In this document: positions 7,984-15,487 of the stretch, piece after piece | Layout of the letters: every line of letters begins with the position of its first letter | Position numbering within the stretch: the stretch's first letter is position 1 | From: an uncultured Stenotrophomonas sp. | Lineage (GTDB): Bacteria > Pseudomonadota > Gammaproteobacteria > Xanthomonadales > Xanthomonadaceae | Direction of reading: 5' to 3' | Length of the DNA stretch: 64,000 nt | Assembly (NCBI RefSeq): GCF_913778665.1 | Contig: NZ_CAJYVQ010000002.1 | Location: 372,001-436,000 of the forward strand | Position numbers and translations under genes: made by a program | The notes under the pieces: generated by a model | Databases searched by the model: none | Seen by the model: the letters and a program-made list of their open reading frames with translations, nothing else | What the model was told of the DNA's origin: nothing

Positions 7984-9024
7984 TCACTCCAATGCCTGTA
8001 CTTTTTTCCATGCTTTTTGGCCAATGATTCGGAGCGCATCAAATGCCTCAGACTTAAGTTTGGAGCAATGAGGGACATCGCGTTTGACGGGGCCGTGCTC
8101 CGTCTTTGAGAACTGGTCATTCATGTATTTCAGCCAATTGTTAATGCTTTCCGCTAGCTCGCGCTGCCCATCTTTCTCAGTATCTAGTATGAGGAGTATG
8201 GCGTTGCCATCTGCTGCGACCTGCTTGGACATATCGTCAAGTGACTGCTGAACTGACGCTCTGCTTTCATTACTATGAGGACGTGAGAGTAGGTCCAATT
8301 GAAGCTCGACGTGAGTAAAGAATGAGGCGATTTTAGAGCGCAGATCCTGGAGCCAGCGGAGGCGCTCCGCAGTGACGAGAGTGGCTTGAAGTTTGGCGCG
8401 CTCGATTTCCCCCTGACTCTTCGCGCTCCTTGACATACCGATGAAACCCGCCCATGCGGACACCAGTGCACCCAGAAGCGCCGCGACTGCTGTTACGACT
8501 GCTACCCAAACGCCAGAGGCGCCCTTGGTGTTTTCGGCGATCTGCCTCAGTAGTTCCAACTCACTCTGGTTTCGACCGACGGTTGGAGCTGCGGATATGG
8601 TTGCAATCACTGCATGACTTGATGCCACTGAATTGGTGCCAATGCCTCCGTGAAGCGTGATTGCAAAATATGTCAGAGTAAGTATTCCGAGAATAAATGT
8701 AATGGCAAGCGACCAAAATGAAACGTCCAATATTCTTTCAAGTACTTGCGCTGACAGGGTTGTAGGCGCCCCGGCGGAATTTTTGATCCATTTGGCAGAG
8801 ATGTACTGGAAAGTCAAGGTGATGAACGTGGAGGCGAGAAGTAGGCTCCAAGCCAAGTAAGCTGGCCACGTAAGATAGCTAGTCAAGGGTAGTCCGTTAT
8901 CCGCGCGGTAGATCTCGCGCAGGAAAACTAAAGGGAGTACCAGTGCGGCTGTCGATAGCCCAGCGATCGAAGTGGCAACTCTCTGATACTGCGCATTGAC
9001 TGTGTGCTTCCATTCTGTAGACAT
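7984..9024 (-). CDS. Four-helix membrane protein with cytoplasmic coiled-coil tail
   Basis: A 346-residue protein I do not recognise as a named family. From the chosen start, hydrophobic helices lie at about 22-40, 55-75, 100-124 and 168-190. The last is followed by a basic segment (MSRSAKSQGEIERAKLQ) and about 150 mostly helical, charged residues with a lysine-rich end. The ATG at 9024 is preferred to one 20 codons upstream because it has GAGG at the right distance. It precedes the SEC-C gene on the same strand and may form a two-gene unit with it. AT-richer codon use than the core genes suggests transfer. Confidence 0.75.
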   Translation of the reverse strand: MSTEWKHTVNAQYQRVATSIAGLSTAALVLPLVFLREIYRADNGLPLTSYLTWPAYLAWSLLLASTFITLTFQYISAKWIKNSAGAPTTLSAQVLERILDVSFWSLAITFILGILTLTYFAITLHGGIGTNSVASSHAVIATISAAPTVGRNQSELELLRQIAENTKGASGVWVAVVTAVAALLGALVSAWAGFIGMSRSAKSQGEIERAKLQATLVTAERLRWLQDLRSKIASFFTHVELQLDLLSRPHSNESRASVQQSLDDMSKQVAADGNAILLILDTEKDGQRELAESINNWLKYMNDQFSKTEHGPVKRDVPHCSKLKSEAFDALRIIGQKAWKKVQALE

Positions 9025-9335
9025 TTCGTAGCCTCGTTTGTCCTGGTGTGCTGGGTTATATAGGGGAGGGATTGTTAGCTGCATTGTTTGATCATGCTGA
9101 AGAAGTGCAAGTCAACAAGACAATCTTGCCCATTGTGTTCTTATCGGGTTACGTTTGGATAGATAAATCCTGCTAGTCGAGGTCTGTCATACGGGTTCGG
9201 GTACTCTTCAGTACTAGTGGATCCGACGCGAGGGCAACGAATGGTCGATCTTCCATGGCGGACGATCCGCATCCAGACATCCCCTCGCATCCTGTCCTAA
9301 GTTGGCTCTATCGCCACTTATGGACAATCCGTCTG
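9025..9335. other. Non-coding island segment between divergent genes
   Basis: This is 311 bases, AT-rich up to about 9170 and then GC-richer. It should hold the promoter of the minus-strand membrane-protein operon. No gene, repeat or attachment site was seen. Confidence 0.4.
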
Positions 9336-10065
9336 ATGTCATTAGCGCTCACCAAGCGCATCGTTCCCACAGCTGAGCCCCGAGAGCGCCCCTATGAGCT
9401 CAGGGACGCTCAGGTTCGCGGCCTGATCCTGCGTGTGCAGCCTTCAGGGCATAAGGCTTGGATCGTGACCTGGGCGCACGGTAAGCGCCGTACATTGGGT
9501 TCGGTCGAGCACCTGACGCTTGACCAAGCCCGAGATCAAGCCCGGCAGGCGGTAGCTGAATATGTTCATTCTGGTCTGCCTGCCCTCGCGAAGTCCAAGC
9601 CTACGAGTTGCACACTCGAGACGCTCCTCAACGATCACTTCGAACCTTGGGCTGTGGCTGAGCTCAAGGGTGGTCGTCAGTACCCGGACCGCATCCGATC
9701 GGTGTTCCCGTGGCTGTTACGCCGTCAGATCGTAGAAATAGACGTGCCCACCATGGAGCGATGGTGGCGCGGGCGCGTCATTGGCCCTGACGCCGTCACC
9801 AAGGCTACTGCAGCGCGCGACTTTGCTTGCCTGCGGTCTGCCTTGTCGCGGGCCGTTGAGTGGAAGCTGATCGAGACTAACCCCCTCATGGGCATGCGCC
9901 GGCGATCAGCGGCGAGCCGTAAGGTCGTCCGGTTCCTGTCCCCTGACGAAGAAGCGATGCTCCGGGCCGCGTTGGTAGCGCGATCTAGCCGTCAAGGAAC
10001 GACACGAACGTCACGGCGCAGCCAACCGCCTGCCGCTCTTTGCACGCTCAATCGGGAGATTGTAG
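9336..10065 (+). pseudogene. int: Truncated and frameshifted P4-type tyrosine integrase
   Basis: The first 210 codons match the arm-binding DUF4102 domain and the core-binding domain of P4-family integrases (MSLALTKRIVPTAEPRERPY, VRGLILRVQPSGHKAWI, LGSVEHLTLDQARDQAR, then LIETNPLMGMRR). After LSPDEEAMLRAALVAR, near 9983, the frame changes. Reading one base later gives DLAVKERHERHGAANRLPLF, the expected continuation, which stops at 10065. The catalytic R-H-R-Y domain is missing altogether. It is a dead gene and marks a former mobile element. Confidence 0.85.
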
Positions 10066-10565
10066 GAGATTCCCCGGCACGGCTCGCTGTCCCAGATTGC
10101 TTCATGCAACTATTGGTAAGCGGAGAACGTCACGGGTCTCAAAAGTCTCCGGGTCATTTGCGGCGCTGCATGTCGTCACCGTCTAAGCATTAGCGCGCTC
10201 GCGTCTTCTCGTGTCACTTCCGCCATCTATCGCGTATGCAACAATTCGTGCCGCACCTTCGATGCATCCGAGCCTTTCGGATTTTTCTCATTGAATCGAA
10301 CGTGCGGGCGTAAACAACATGGCGCGCCACCGAAAGCGGGTGGCCGGGCGTGCAAACCCGAGACAGATGTTACTTACGCTTGCCAGCCGGCGCCGTCCTG
10401 AAACGGTGCCGGCTGGCAATCCGTCGGCCTTTATGGCGGGCGGTGCGTGGGGATCTTCGGATCCGCCGGTCAATGGTAACTATCTGCCCCGGTTTGCAAC
10501 CCGCACCGTCCGCCACCCGCTTTCGCGCGATGGCGCTGTTAAGTACAGCCACGGAAGCCGACGCC
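10066..10565. other. 500-base gap after the integrase relic
   Basis: No convincing gene. It starts with debris past the integrase frame and contains a strong hairpin (10379-10420). The last about 100 bases should carry the promoter of the small gene at 10566. Open frames that cross it look like shadows. Confidence 0.4.
10379..10420. repeat. Long stable hairpin (18-bp stem, 6-base loop)
   Basis: TTGCCAGCCGGC at 10380-10391 pairs with GCCGGCTGGCAA at 10408-10419. The stem continues inward (GCCGT against ACGGT) with one G-U pair and closes on the loop CCTGAA. It has no GTAG head and is longer than the REPs elsewhere. It could be a terminator for leftward or rightward transcripts, a structured RNA or a different REP class. 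Confidence 0.55.
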
Positions 10566-10922
10566 ATGACCACTCGCAAGAATCCGCCGTTCTCCGTCGA
10601 TGAACCCATCAACGACAGCAACAATCCCTCCGATGAGTTCAGCACCTTCCAGGGCTGCCTGAAGCGCATCCGCGATGGCGAAGGTTCCGATGGGATGCTG
10701 TGGCCGGAAGAGAATCTGTCTGACGGCCGTCGTCAGTCCTTGGCCAGGATCGACCGCGCAGCCGTCGGCATGCTGACGGCGGTGGAAATGCTGCATGCGG
10801 CGAGTCGCTGCGAATCCGTGGCGACGCCCGACCGCCATATGGATGAGGGCGTCGTTGAGGGGCTGTTCTTCGCATGCCGCGAACTGGCTGAACTGGTGTG
10901 CAGGGAAGTCCGGCCGTCCTGA
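10566..10922 (+). CDS. Hypothetical protein, 118 residues
   Basis: Not recognised. It is acidic and helical, with no signal peptide or membrane segment. The latter half reads RIDRAAVGMLTAVEMLHAAS and FFACRELAELVCREVRPS, which resembles small DUF3077/DUF6124-type proteins of pseudomonads, so that family is a possibility. The ATG at 10566 begins a frame with typical high-GC third positions. It lies between the island and the cyo operon. Confidence 0.6.
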   Translation: MTTRKNPPFSVDEPINDSNNPSDEFSTFQGCLKRIRDGEGSDGMLWPEENLSDGRRQSLARIDRAAVGMLTAVEMLHAASRCESVATPDRHMDEGVVEGLFFACRELAELVCREVRPS

Positions 10923-11275
10923 CCTGCCGCGCTTGCGCAACCGCTCACGCCATCCCGCAGTGAATGGCTGTTGCTGAACGCGTTCAGCAGACTTTGCCGG
11001 TCCGGTGGCTTTGGCGCGACCAAGCCCGATGCTACGCTGCGTGCCCGCGCTGCCGGACACCCCGCACAGGCGCGGTGCGACAACGTGTCGCAGCCAGAAT
11101 CGGGCCTTTCCTGCGCTCGATCAATGTCAATGCCTTTCTTAAATGGTGGGTGACGGCCTAAAATTGAAAGGCTGACTCGACCCCACCTCCCTACCTGTCT
11201 TCCGGACCGGTGGGACCGGCTTTGGCTGGAACAGGCAGGACGGGGAACGGCATTCCCTCGCAATTGGATCGACCG
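10923..11275. other. Regulatory gap upstream of cyoA
   Basis: This is 353 bases without a gene. It holds an 18-base perfect palindrome (10972-10989), and TAAAAT at 11159-11164 with a poor upstream box (TTCTTA at 11137-11142) is a candidate cyo promoter. No terminator for the preceding gene was evident. Confidence 0.4.
10972..10989. promoter_or_regulatory. Perfect 18-base palindrome, candidate operator
   Basis: TGCTGAACGCGTTCAGCA is fully self-complementary, 50 bases after the hypothetical gene and 286 bases before cyoA. Its form suits a dimeric helix-turn-helix repressor such as a TetR- or LacI-type protein. No regulator gene is adjacent. Confidence 0.4.
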
Positions 11276-12316
11276 ATGATTCCGTTGAAAACCCTTGGGC
11301 GCTGGTTGCGCCCGGGCCTGCTGCTGTCGTTGCTGGTGATGCTCACCGGCTGCGATGCCGTGGCCATCCTCAGTCCGAAGGGCCAGATCGGCCAGGATGA
11401 GAAGACCCTGCTGATCACGGCCACCGTGCTCATGCTGCTGGTCGTCATCCCGGTCATCATCATGACCCTGACCTTCGCGTGGAAGTATCGCGCCTCCAAC
11501 ACCAAGGCCCGTTACGAGCCGAAGTGGTCCCACTCGACGGCGATCGAGGTGGTGGTGTGGTCCATTCCCTGCATGATCGTGCTGGTGCTGGCGGTCCTGA
11601 CCTGGCGTTCGTCGCACGCGCTGGACCCCTACAAGCCGCTGGAATCGGACGTCAAGCCGGTCACCATCGAGGCGATCTCGCTGGACTGGAAGTGGCTGTT
11701 CATCTATCCGGAAGAGAAGGTGGCGGTCGTCAACGAAATCAAGTTCCCGGTCAACACGCCGCTGAACTTCAAGATCACGTCCGACACGGTGATGAATGCC
11801 TTCTTCATCCCGCACCTGGGCAGCATGATCTACTCGATGGCCGCGATGGAGACCAAGCTCCATCTGATCGCCAACGAGACCGGTGAATTCCCGGGCATGT
11901 CCTCGCACTACAGCGGCGCGGGCTTCGCCAAGATGCACTTCACCGCCTACTCGGTCACCGATGCCGAATACCGCCAGTGGCTGGACCAGGTCCGCGCCGG
12001 CGAGCAGACCCTGGACAAGGCTTCGTTCAAGGCCCTGGGTGAGGCGCGCAACGCCGAGTGGTACCCGGTCACCTACTTCGGCAAGACCGAAGAGGGCCTG
12101 TTCAACTGGGTCATCGCCAAGCACATGGGCGACAACAAGCACTACGGCATGAAGCACGAACATGCCGGTGCCGCCGCTGCCGATGCCGCCAGCCATGAAG
12201 CGCACGAGGGCCACGCCCCCAGTGACGCGCATGATTCCAAGGAATCGGGTGAAAACCTGGATGCCACCGAACACGAACACGCTGGCCACGCTGGCCACGC
12301 GGGTTCGGGAGAATGA
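11276..12316 (+). CDS. cyoA: Cytochrome bo3 ubiquinol oxidase subunit II
   Basis: A 346-residue lipoprotein subunit of the proton-pumping quinol oxidase. The signal peptide ends in the lipobox LTGC (Cys26). Two membrane helices follow, then the periplasmic cupredoxin-like domain. The region that binds CuA in cytochrome c oxidases reads [18 protein letters not shown] and has no cysteines, which identifies a quinol oxidase. The C-terminal 60 residues are rich in His ([26 protein letters not shown]) and are longer than in E. coli. It is the first gene of cyoABCD and overlaps cyoB by four bases. No heme O synthase (cyoE) gene follows in this window. Confidence 0.96.
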   Translation: MIPLKTLGRWLRPGLLLSLLVMLTGCDAVAILSPKGQIGQDEKTLLITATVLMLLVVIPVIIMTLTFAWKYRASNTKARYEPKWSHSTAIEVVVWSIPCMIVLVLAVLTWRSSHALDPYKPLESDVKPVTIEAISLDWKWLFIYPEEKVAVVNEIKFPVNTPLNFKITSDTVMNAFFIPHLGSMIYSMAAMETKLHLIANETGEFPGMSSHYSGAGFAKMHFTAYSVTDAEYRQWLDQVRAGEQTLDKASFKALGEARNAEWYPVTYFGKTEEGLFNWVIAKHMGDNKHYGMKHEHAGAAAADAASHEAHEGHAPSDAHDSKESGENLDATEHEHAGHAGHAGSGE

Positions 12317-14316
12317 ACATGTTGGGAAAACTCTCTCTTGAGTCGATCCCCCACGATCCGATCGTGCTGACCACCCTGGTCGGCGCGGTGCTGGGTGGCC
12401 TGGGCGTCATGGCCCTGATCACCAAGTTCAAGCTGTGGGGCTATCTGTGGAAGGAGTGGTTCACCTCGGTGGACCACAAGAAGATCGGCGTGATGTACCT
12501 CATCGTCGCCTTCGTCATGCTGCTGCGCGGCTTCTCCGACGCGATCATGATGCGTACCCAGCAGGCGCTCGCCGTCGGCGGGTCCGAGGGTTACCTGCCG
12601 CCGCACCACTACGACCAGATCTTCACCGCCCACGGCGTGATCATGATCTTCTTCGTGGCGATGCCGCTGATCACTGGCCTGATGAACCTGGCCGTGCCGC
12701 TGCAGATCGGTGCGCGCGACGTCGCGTTCCCGTTCGTCAACTCGCTCAGCTTCTGGCTGTTCGTGTCCGGTGCGGTGCTGATCATGCTGTCGCTGTGGAT
12801 CGGTGAGTTCGCTGCCACCGGCTGGCTGGCGTTCCCGCCGTTGTCGGGCATCGAATACAGTCCAAGCGTCGGCATGGACTATTACATCTGGGGTCTACAG
12901 GTCGCAGGCCTGGGTACCACGCTGAGCGGTATCAACTTCTTCATCACCATCCTGAAGATGCGTACGCCCAGCATGAAGCTGATGCAGATGCCGGTGTTCA
13001 CCTGGACTGCCCTGGTGACCAACGTGCTGATCGTCGCTGCCTTCCCGGTGCTGACCATCACCCTGGTGCTGCTGACCCTGGACCGTTACCTGGGTACGCA
13101 CTTCTTCACCAATGACGGTGGCGGCAACGCCATGCTGTACATCAACCTGATCTGGATCTGGGGTCACCCGGAGGTGTACATCCTGGTCCTGCCGGCGTTC
13201 GGTGTGTTCTCCGAAGTCATCGCGACCTTCTCGCGCAAGGCGCTGTTCGGCTACAAGGGCATGGTCTACGCCACCGCCTGCATCGGCGTGCTGTCGTTCA
13301 TCGTGTGGCTGCACCACTTCTTCACCATGGGCTCGGGTGCCAACGTCAATGCCTTCTTCGGCATCACGACGATGATCATCTCGATCCCGACCGGCGTGAA
13401 GATCTTCAACTGGCTGTTCACCATGTTCCGCGGCCGCGTGCACTTCACCACTCCGGTGCTGTGGACCATCGGCTTCATGGTCACCTTCGTCATCGGCGGC
13501 ATGACCGGCGTGATGCTGGCGATCCCGGCCATCGACTTCGTGCTGCACAACAGCCTGTTCCTGATCGCCCACTTCCACAACGTCATCATCGGCGGCGTGG
13601 TGTTCGGCATGTTCGCCGGCATCACCTACTGGTGGCCGAAGATGTTCGGCTTCCGCCTCAATGAGTTCTGGGGCAAGTGCGCGTTCTGGTGCTGGTTCAT
13701 CGGCTTCTACGTGACCTTCATGCCGATGTACGTGCTGGGCTTCATGGGCATGACCCGTCGCCTGCAGAGCACCGTCAACCCGGCCTACGAGCCGCTGCTG
13801 CTGGTGGCTGCCTGCGGTGCCTTCATTGTCGGCGCCGGCATCCTGTGCCAGATCATCCAGGTGGCCGTGTCGATCCGCGACCGCAAGAAGACCGTCGACC
13901 TGACCGGCGACCCGTGGGATGCCCGTACGCTGGAGTGGGAAACCTCTTCGCCGCCGGCCTTCTACAACTTCGGCACGCTGCCGGAAGTCACCGAACTGGA
14001 CGATTTCTGGGAGCGCAAGCAGCGTGGTGAAGCCTGGCCGAAGCCGGCCAAGTACACCGACATCCACATGCCGCGCAACACCGGCACGGGCGTTGTCATC
14101 GGTGCCTTCAGCCTGGTGTTCGGCTTCGCGATGATCTGGCACATCTGGTGGCTGGCCATCGTCGGCTTCGTCGGCATGATCGCCACGTTCATCTACCGCA
14201 CCTTCGACCAGGACGTGGACTACTGGGTCCCGGCCGCCGAGGTGGAACGCATCGAGAACGAACACCGCAAGCACCTGGAAGCCCAGGGCCTGGTGAAGTC
14301 GGAGCTGAAGGCATGA
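12313..14316 (+). CDS. cyoB: Cytochrome bo3 ubiquinol oxidase subunit I
   Basis: A 667-residue heme-copper oxidase core subunit, which reduces O2 to water and pumps protons. Visible landmarks are the low-spin heme region [16 protein letters not shown], the CuB/crosslink helix [11 protein letters not shown], the two CuB histidines in WLHHFFTMG, and the heme ligands in [13 protein letters not shown]. The K-channel region and about 15 transmembrane helices are present and the length matches the family. The ATG at 12313 overlaps the cyoA stop (ATGA), and a second ATG lies two codons later. Confidence 0.97.
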   Translation: MNMLGKLSLESIPHDPIVLTTLVGAVLGGLGVMALITKFKLWGYLWKEWFTSVDHKKIGVMYLIVAFVMLLRGFSDAIMMRTQQALAVGGSEGYLPPHHYDQIFTAHGVIMIFFVAMPLITGLMNLAVPLQIGARDVAFPFVNSLSFWLFVSGAVLIMLSLWIGEFAATGWLAFPPLSGIEYSPSVGMDYYIWGLQVAGLGTTLSGINFFITILKMRTPSMKLMQMPVFTWTALVTNVLIVAAFPVLTITLVLLTLDRYLGTHFFTNDGGGNAMLYINLIWIWGHPEVYILVLPAFGVFSEVIATFSRKALFGYKGMVYATACIGVLSFIVWLHHFFTMGSGANVNAFFGITTMIISIPTGVKIFNWLFTMFRGRVHFTTPVLWTIGFMVTFVIGGMTGVMLAIPAIDFVLHNSLFLIAHFHNVIIGGVVFGMFAGITYWWPKMFGFRLNEFWGKCAFWCWFIGFYVTFMPMYVLGFMGMTRRLQSTVNPAYEPLLLVAACGAFIVGAGILCQIIQVAVSIRDRKKTVDLTGDPWDARTLEWETSSPPAFYNFGTLPEVTELDDFWERKQRGEAWPKPAKYTDIHMPRNTGTGVVIGAFSLVFGFAMIWHIWWLAIVGFVGMIATFIYRTFDQDVDYWVPAAEVERIENEHRKHLEAQGLVKSELKA

Positions 14317-14951
14317 GCACCAATACCTCGACCCTGAGCCACGGGCACGCCGCGCATGCGGCGGCCCATGGCCATGACGACCACGAGCACCACGACACCG
14401 GCGGCAACACCGTCTTCGGTTTCTGGGTGTACCTGATGAGCGACTGCCTCATCTTCGCCTCGCTGTTCGCCACTTACGTGGTGCTGGCAGGCGGCACCGA
14501 TGGCGGCCCCGGCGCGAAGGACCTGTTCGAGCTGCCGTTCGTGGCGTGGGAAACCGCGCTGCTGCTGACCTCGTCGCTGACCTTCGGCCTGGGCATGATC
14601 GCCATGCACCGCAAGCAGATGGGCCAGATGTACCTGTGGCTGAGCATCACCTGGCTGCTGGGCTTCGGCTTCATGTGCATGGAAGTGTGGGAGTTCCAGC
14701 ACCTGATCCACCAGGGCTACGGTCCGGACCGCAGTGCCTTCCTGTCGGCGTTCTTTGCCCTGGTCGGTACCCACGGCCTGCACGTCAGCGCCGGTCTGCT
14801 GTGGCTGCTGGTGATGTTCGTGCAGCTGAAGAAGTACGGCCTGACCCCGACCAACAAGACCCGCATGGCGTGCCTGAGCCTGTTCTGGCACTTCCTGGAC
14901 CTGATCTGGATCGGCGTGTTCTCCGTCGTCTACCTCAATGGAGCGCTGTAA
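14313..14951 (+). CDS. cyoC: Cytochrome bo3 ubiquinol oxidase subunit III
   Basis: A 212-residue membrane subunit with five helices, matching CyoC in [21 protein letters not shown] and [15 protein letters not shown]. The first 30 residues are unusually His-rich ([19 protein letters not shown]) before the first helix. The start overlaps the cyoB stop by four bases. It stabilises the core complex. Confidence 0.96.
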   Translation: MSTNTSTLSHGHAAHAAAHGHDDHEHHDTGGNTVFGFWVYLMSDCLIFASLFATYVVLAGGTDGGPGAKDLFELPFVAWETALLLTSSLTFGLGMIAMHRKQMGQMYLWLSITWLLGFGFMCMEVWEFQHLIHQGYGPDRSAFLSAFFALVGTHGLHVSAGLLWLLVMFVQLKKYGLTPTNKTRMACLSLFWHFLDLIWIGVFSVVYLNGAL

Positions 14952-15292
14952 TGGCACATGACAACCATGCACACGACCACGGCACCGGCGGCGAAAGCCA
15001 TGGCACCGTGAAGTCGTACCTGATCGGCTTCGTGCTGGCGGTGGTGCTGACCGTCATCCCGTTCTGGATGGTGATGTCGGGTGATTTCTCGCGCACCGTC
15101 AACGGTGTGGTCATCGCCATCACTGCGGTGCTGCAGATGCTGGTCCACCTGGTGTTCTTCCTGCACCTGGACCGCTCTTCGGAAAGCCGCTGGAACGTCA
15201 ACGCTGCGGCCTTCACCGTGGTGGTGATCGGCATCATCGTGATCGGTACCCTGTGGGTCATGCACAACATGAACGTGCACATGATGCACTGA
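14951..15292 (+). CDS. cyoD: Cytochrome bo3 ubiquinol oxidase subunit IV
   Basis: A 113-residue subunit with three membrane helices. The signature is GFVLAVVLTVIPFW and LVHLVFFLHLD. It also begins with a His-rich tail ([11 protein letters not shown]). The start shares one base with the cyoC stop (TAATG). It is the last gene of the operon, followed by a strong terminator. Confidence 0.95.
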   Translation: MAHDNHAHDHGTGGESHGTVKSYLIGFVLAVVLTVIPFWMVMSGDFSRTVNGVVIAITAVLQMLVHLVFFLHLDRSSESRWNVNAAAFTVVVIGIIVIGTLWVMHNMNVHMMH

Positions 15293-15313
15293 CGTCCTCG
15301 CGACGTTGCCACG

Positions 15314-15347
15314 CAGAAAGGCCGCCTTCTGGCGGCCTTTCTGTTTT
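15314..15347 (+). terminator. Rho-independent terminator of cyoABCD
   Basis: CAGAAAGGCCGCC at 15314-15326 pairs perfectly with GGCGGCCTTTCTG at 15331-15343 around TTCT, followed by TTTT. It lies 21 bases after the cyoD stop. Confidence 0.92.
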
Positions 15348-15362
15348 CCTGCGGACGGGCGG

Positions 15363-15438
15363 TGCCGGCCGTTGGCCGGCAATTGCGGGAAGCCGGCCAG
15401 CGGCCGGCTCTACCGGTAGATCCACGCCATGCATGGAT
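15363..15438. repeat. Cluster of three SMAG/REP hairpins
   Basis: Three small palindromes lie side by side. TGCCGGCC/GGCCGGCA spans 15363-15381. AGCCGGCC/GGCCGGCT with a trailing CTAC spans 15391-15413 (GTAG head on the minus strand). GTAG followed by ATCCA...TGGAT spans 15416-15438 (plus strand). The last two face each other, the usual arrangement of paired REPs. Confidence 0.75.
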
Positions 15439-15470
15439 GGGGTCAGAGCCCTTGCCTTGGGCAAGGGATC
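15439..15470. repeat. GGGGTCAG-type hairpin repeat
   Basis: GGGGTCAGAGCCC opens a hairpin whose stem CCCTTGCC/GGCAAGGG closes at 15466. The same opening motif is found in a perfect palindrome at 28215-28255, so this is a second, decayed member of a different repeat family. Confidence 0.6.
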
Positions 15471-15487
15471 CGGCCTCAACGCAAACC

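Larger units (their letters stand above)
5956..10065. mobile_element. Candidate genomic island remnant at tRNA-Thr
   Basis: From the tRNA to the broken integrase the DNA is visibly AT-richer than its surroundings and holds two accessory genes of unlike codon use plus a truncated P4-type integrase. A tRNA 3' end is the usual target of such integrases. No second copy of the tRNA 3' end was found at the far side, so the right boundary is uncertain and the element is probably eroded. The 240 bases from 5956 to 6195 hold the tRNA terminator and a 17-base palindrome (6156-6172) but no gene. Confidence 0.5.

Noticed and set aside
10050..10070. Possible second attachment site for the tRNA-Thr island
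   Set aside because: The stretch shares only a few bases with the tRNA 3' end. A true site should repeat 15 or more bases.
12895..14274. 459-codon minus-strand frame with many His and Asp
   Set aside because: It is antisense to cyoB. The His/Asp richness mirrors the codons of membrane helices on the other strand.
15363..15470. CRISPR-like cluster
   Set aside because: The units are palindromic REPs of different sequence with no regular spacers and no cas genes nearby.
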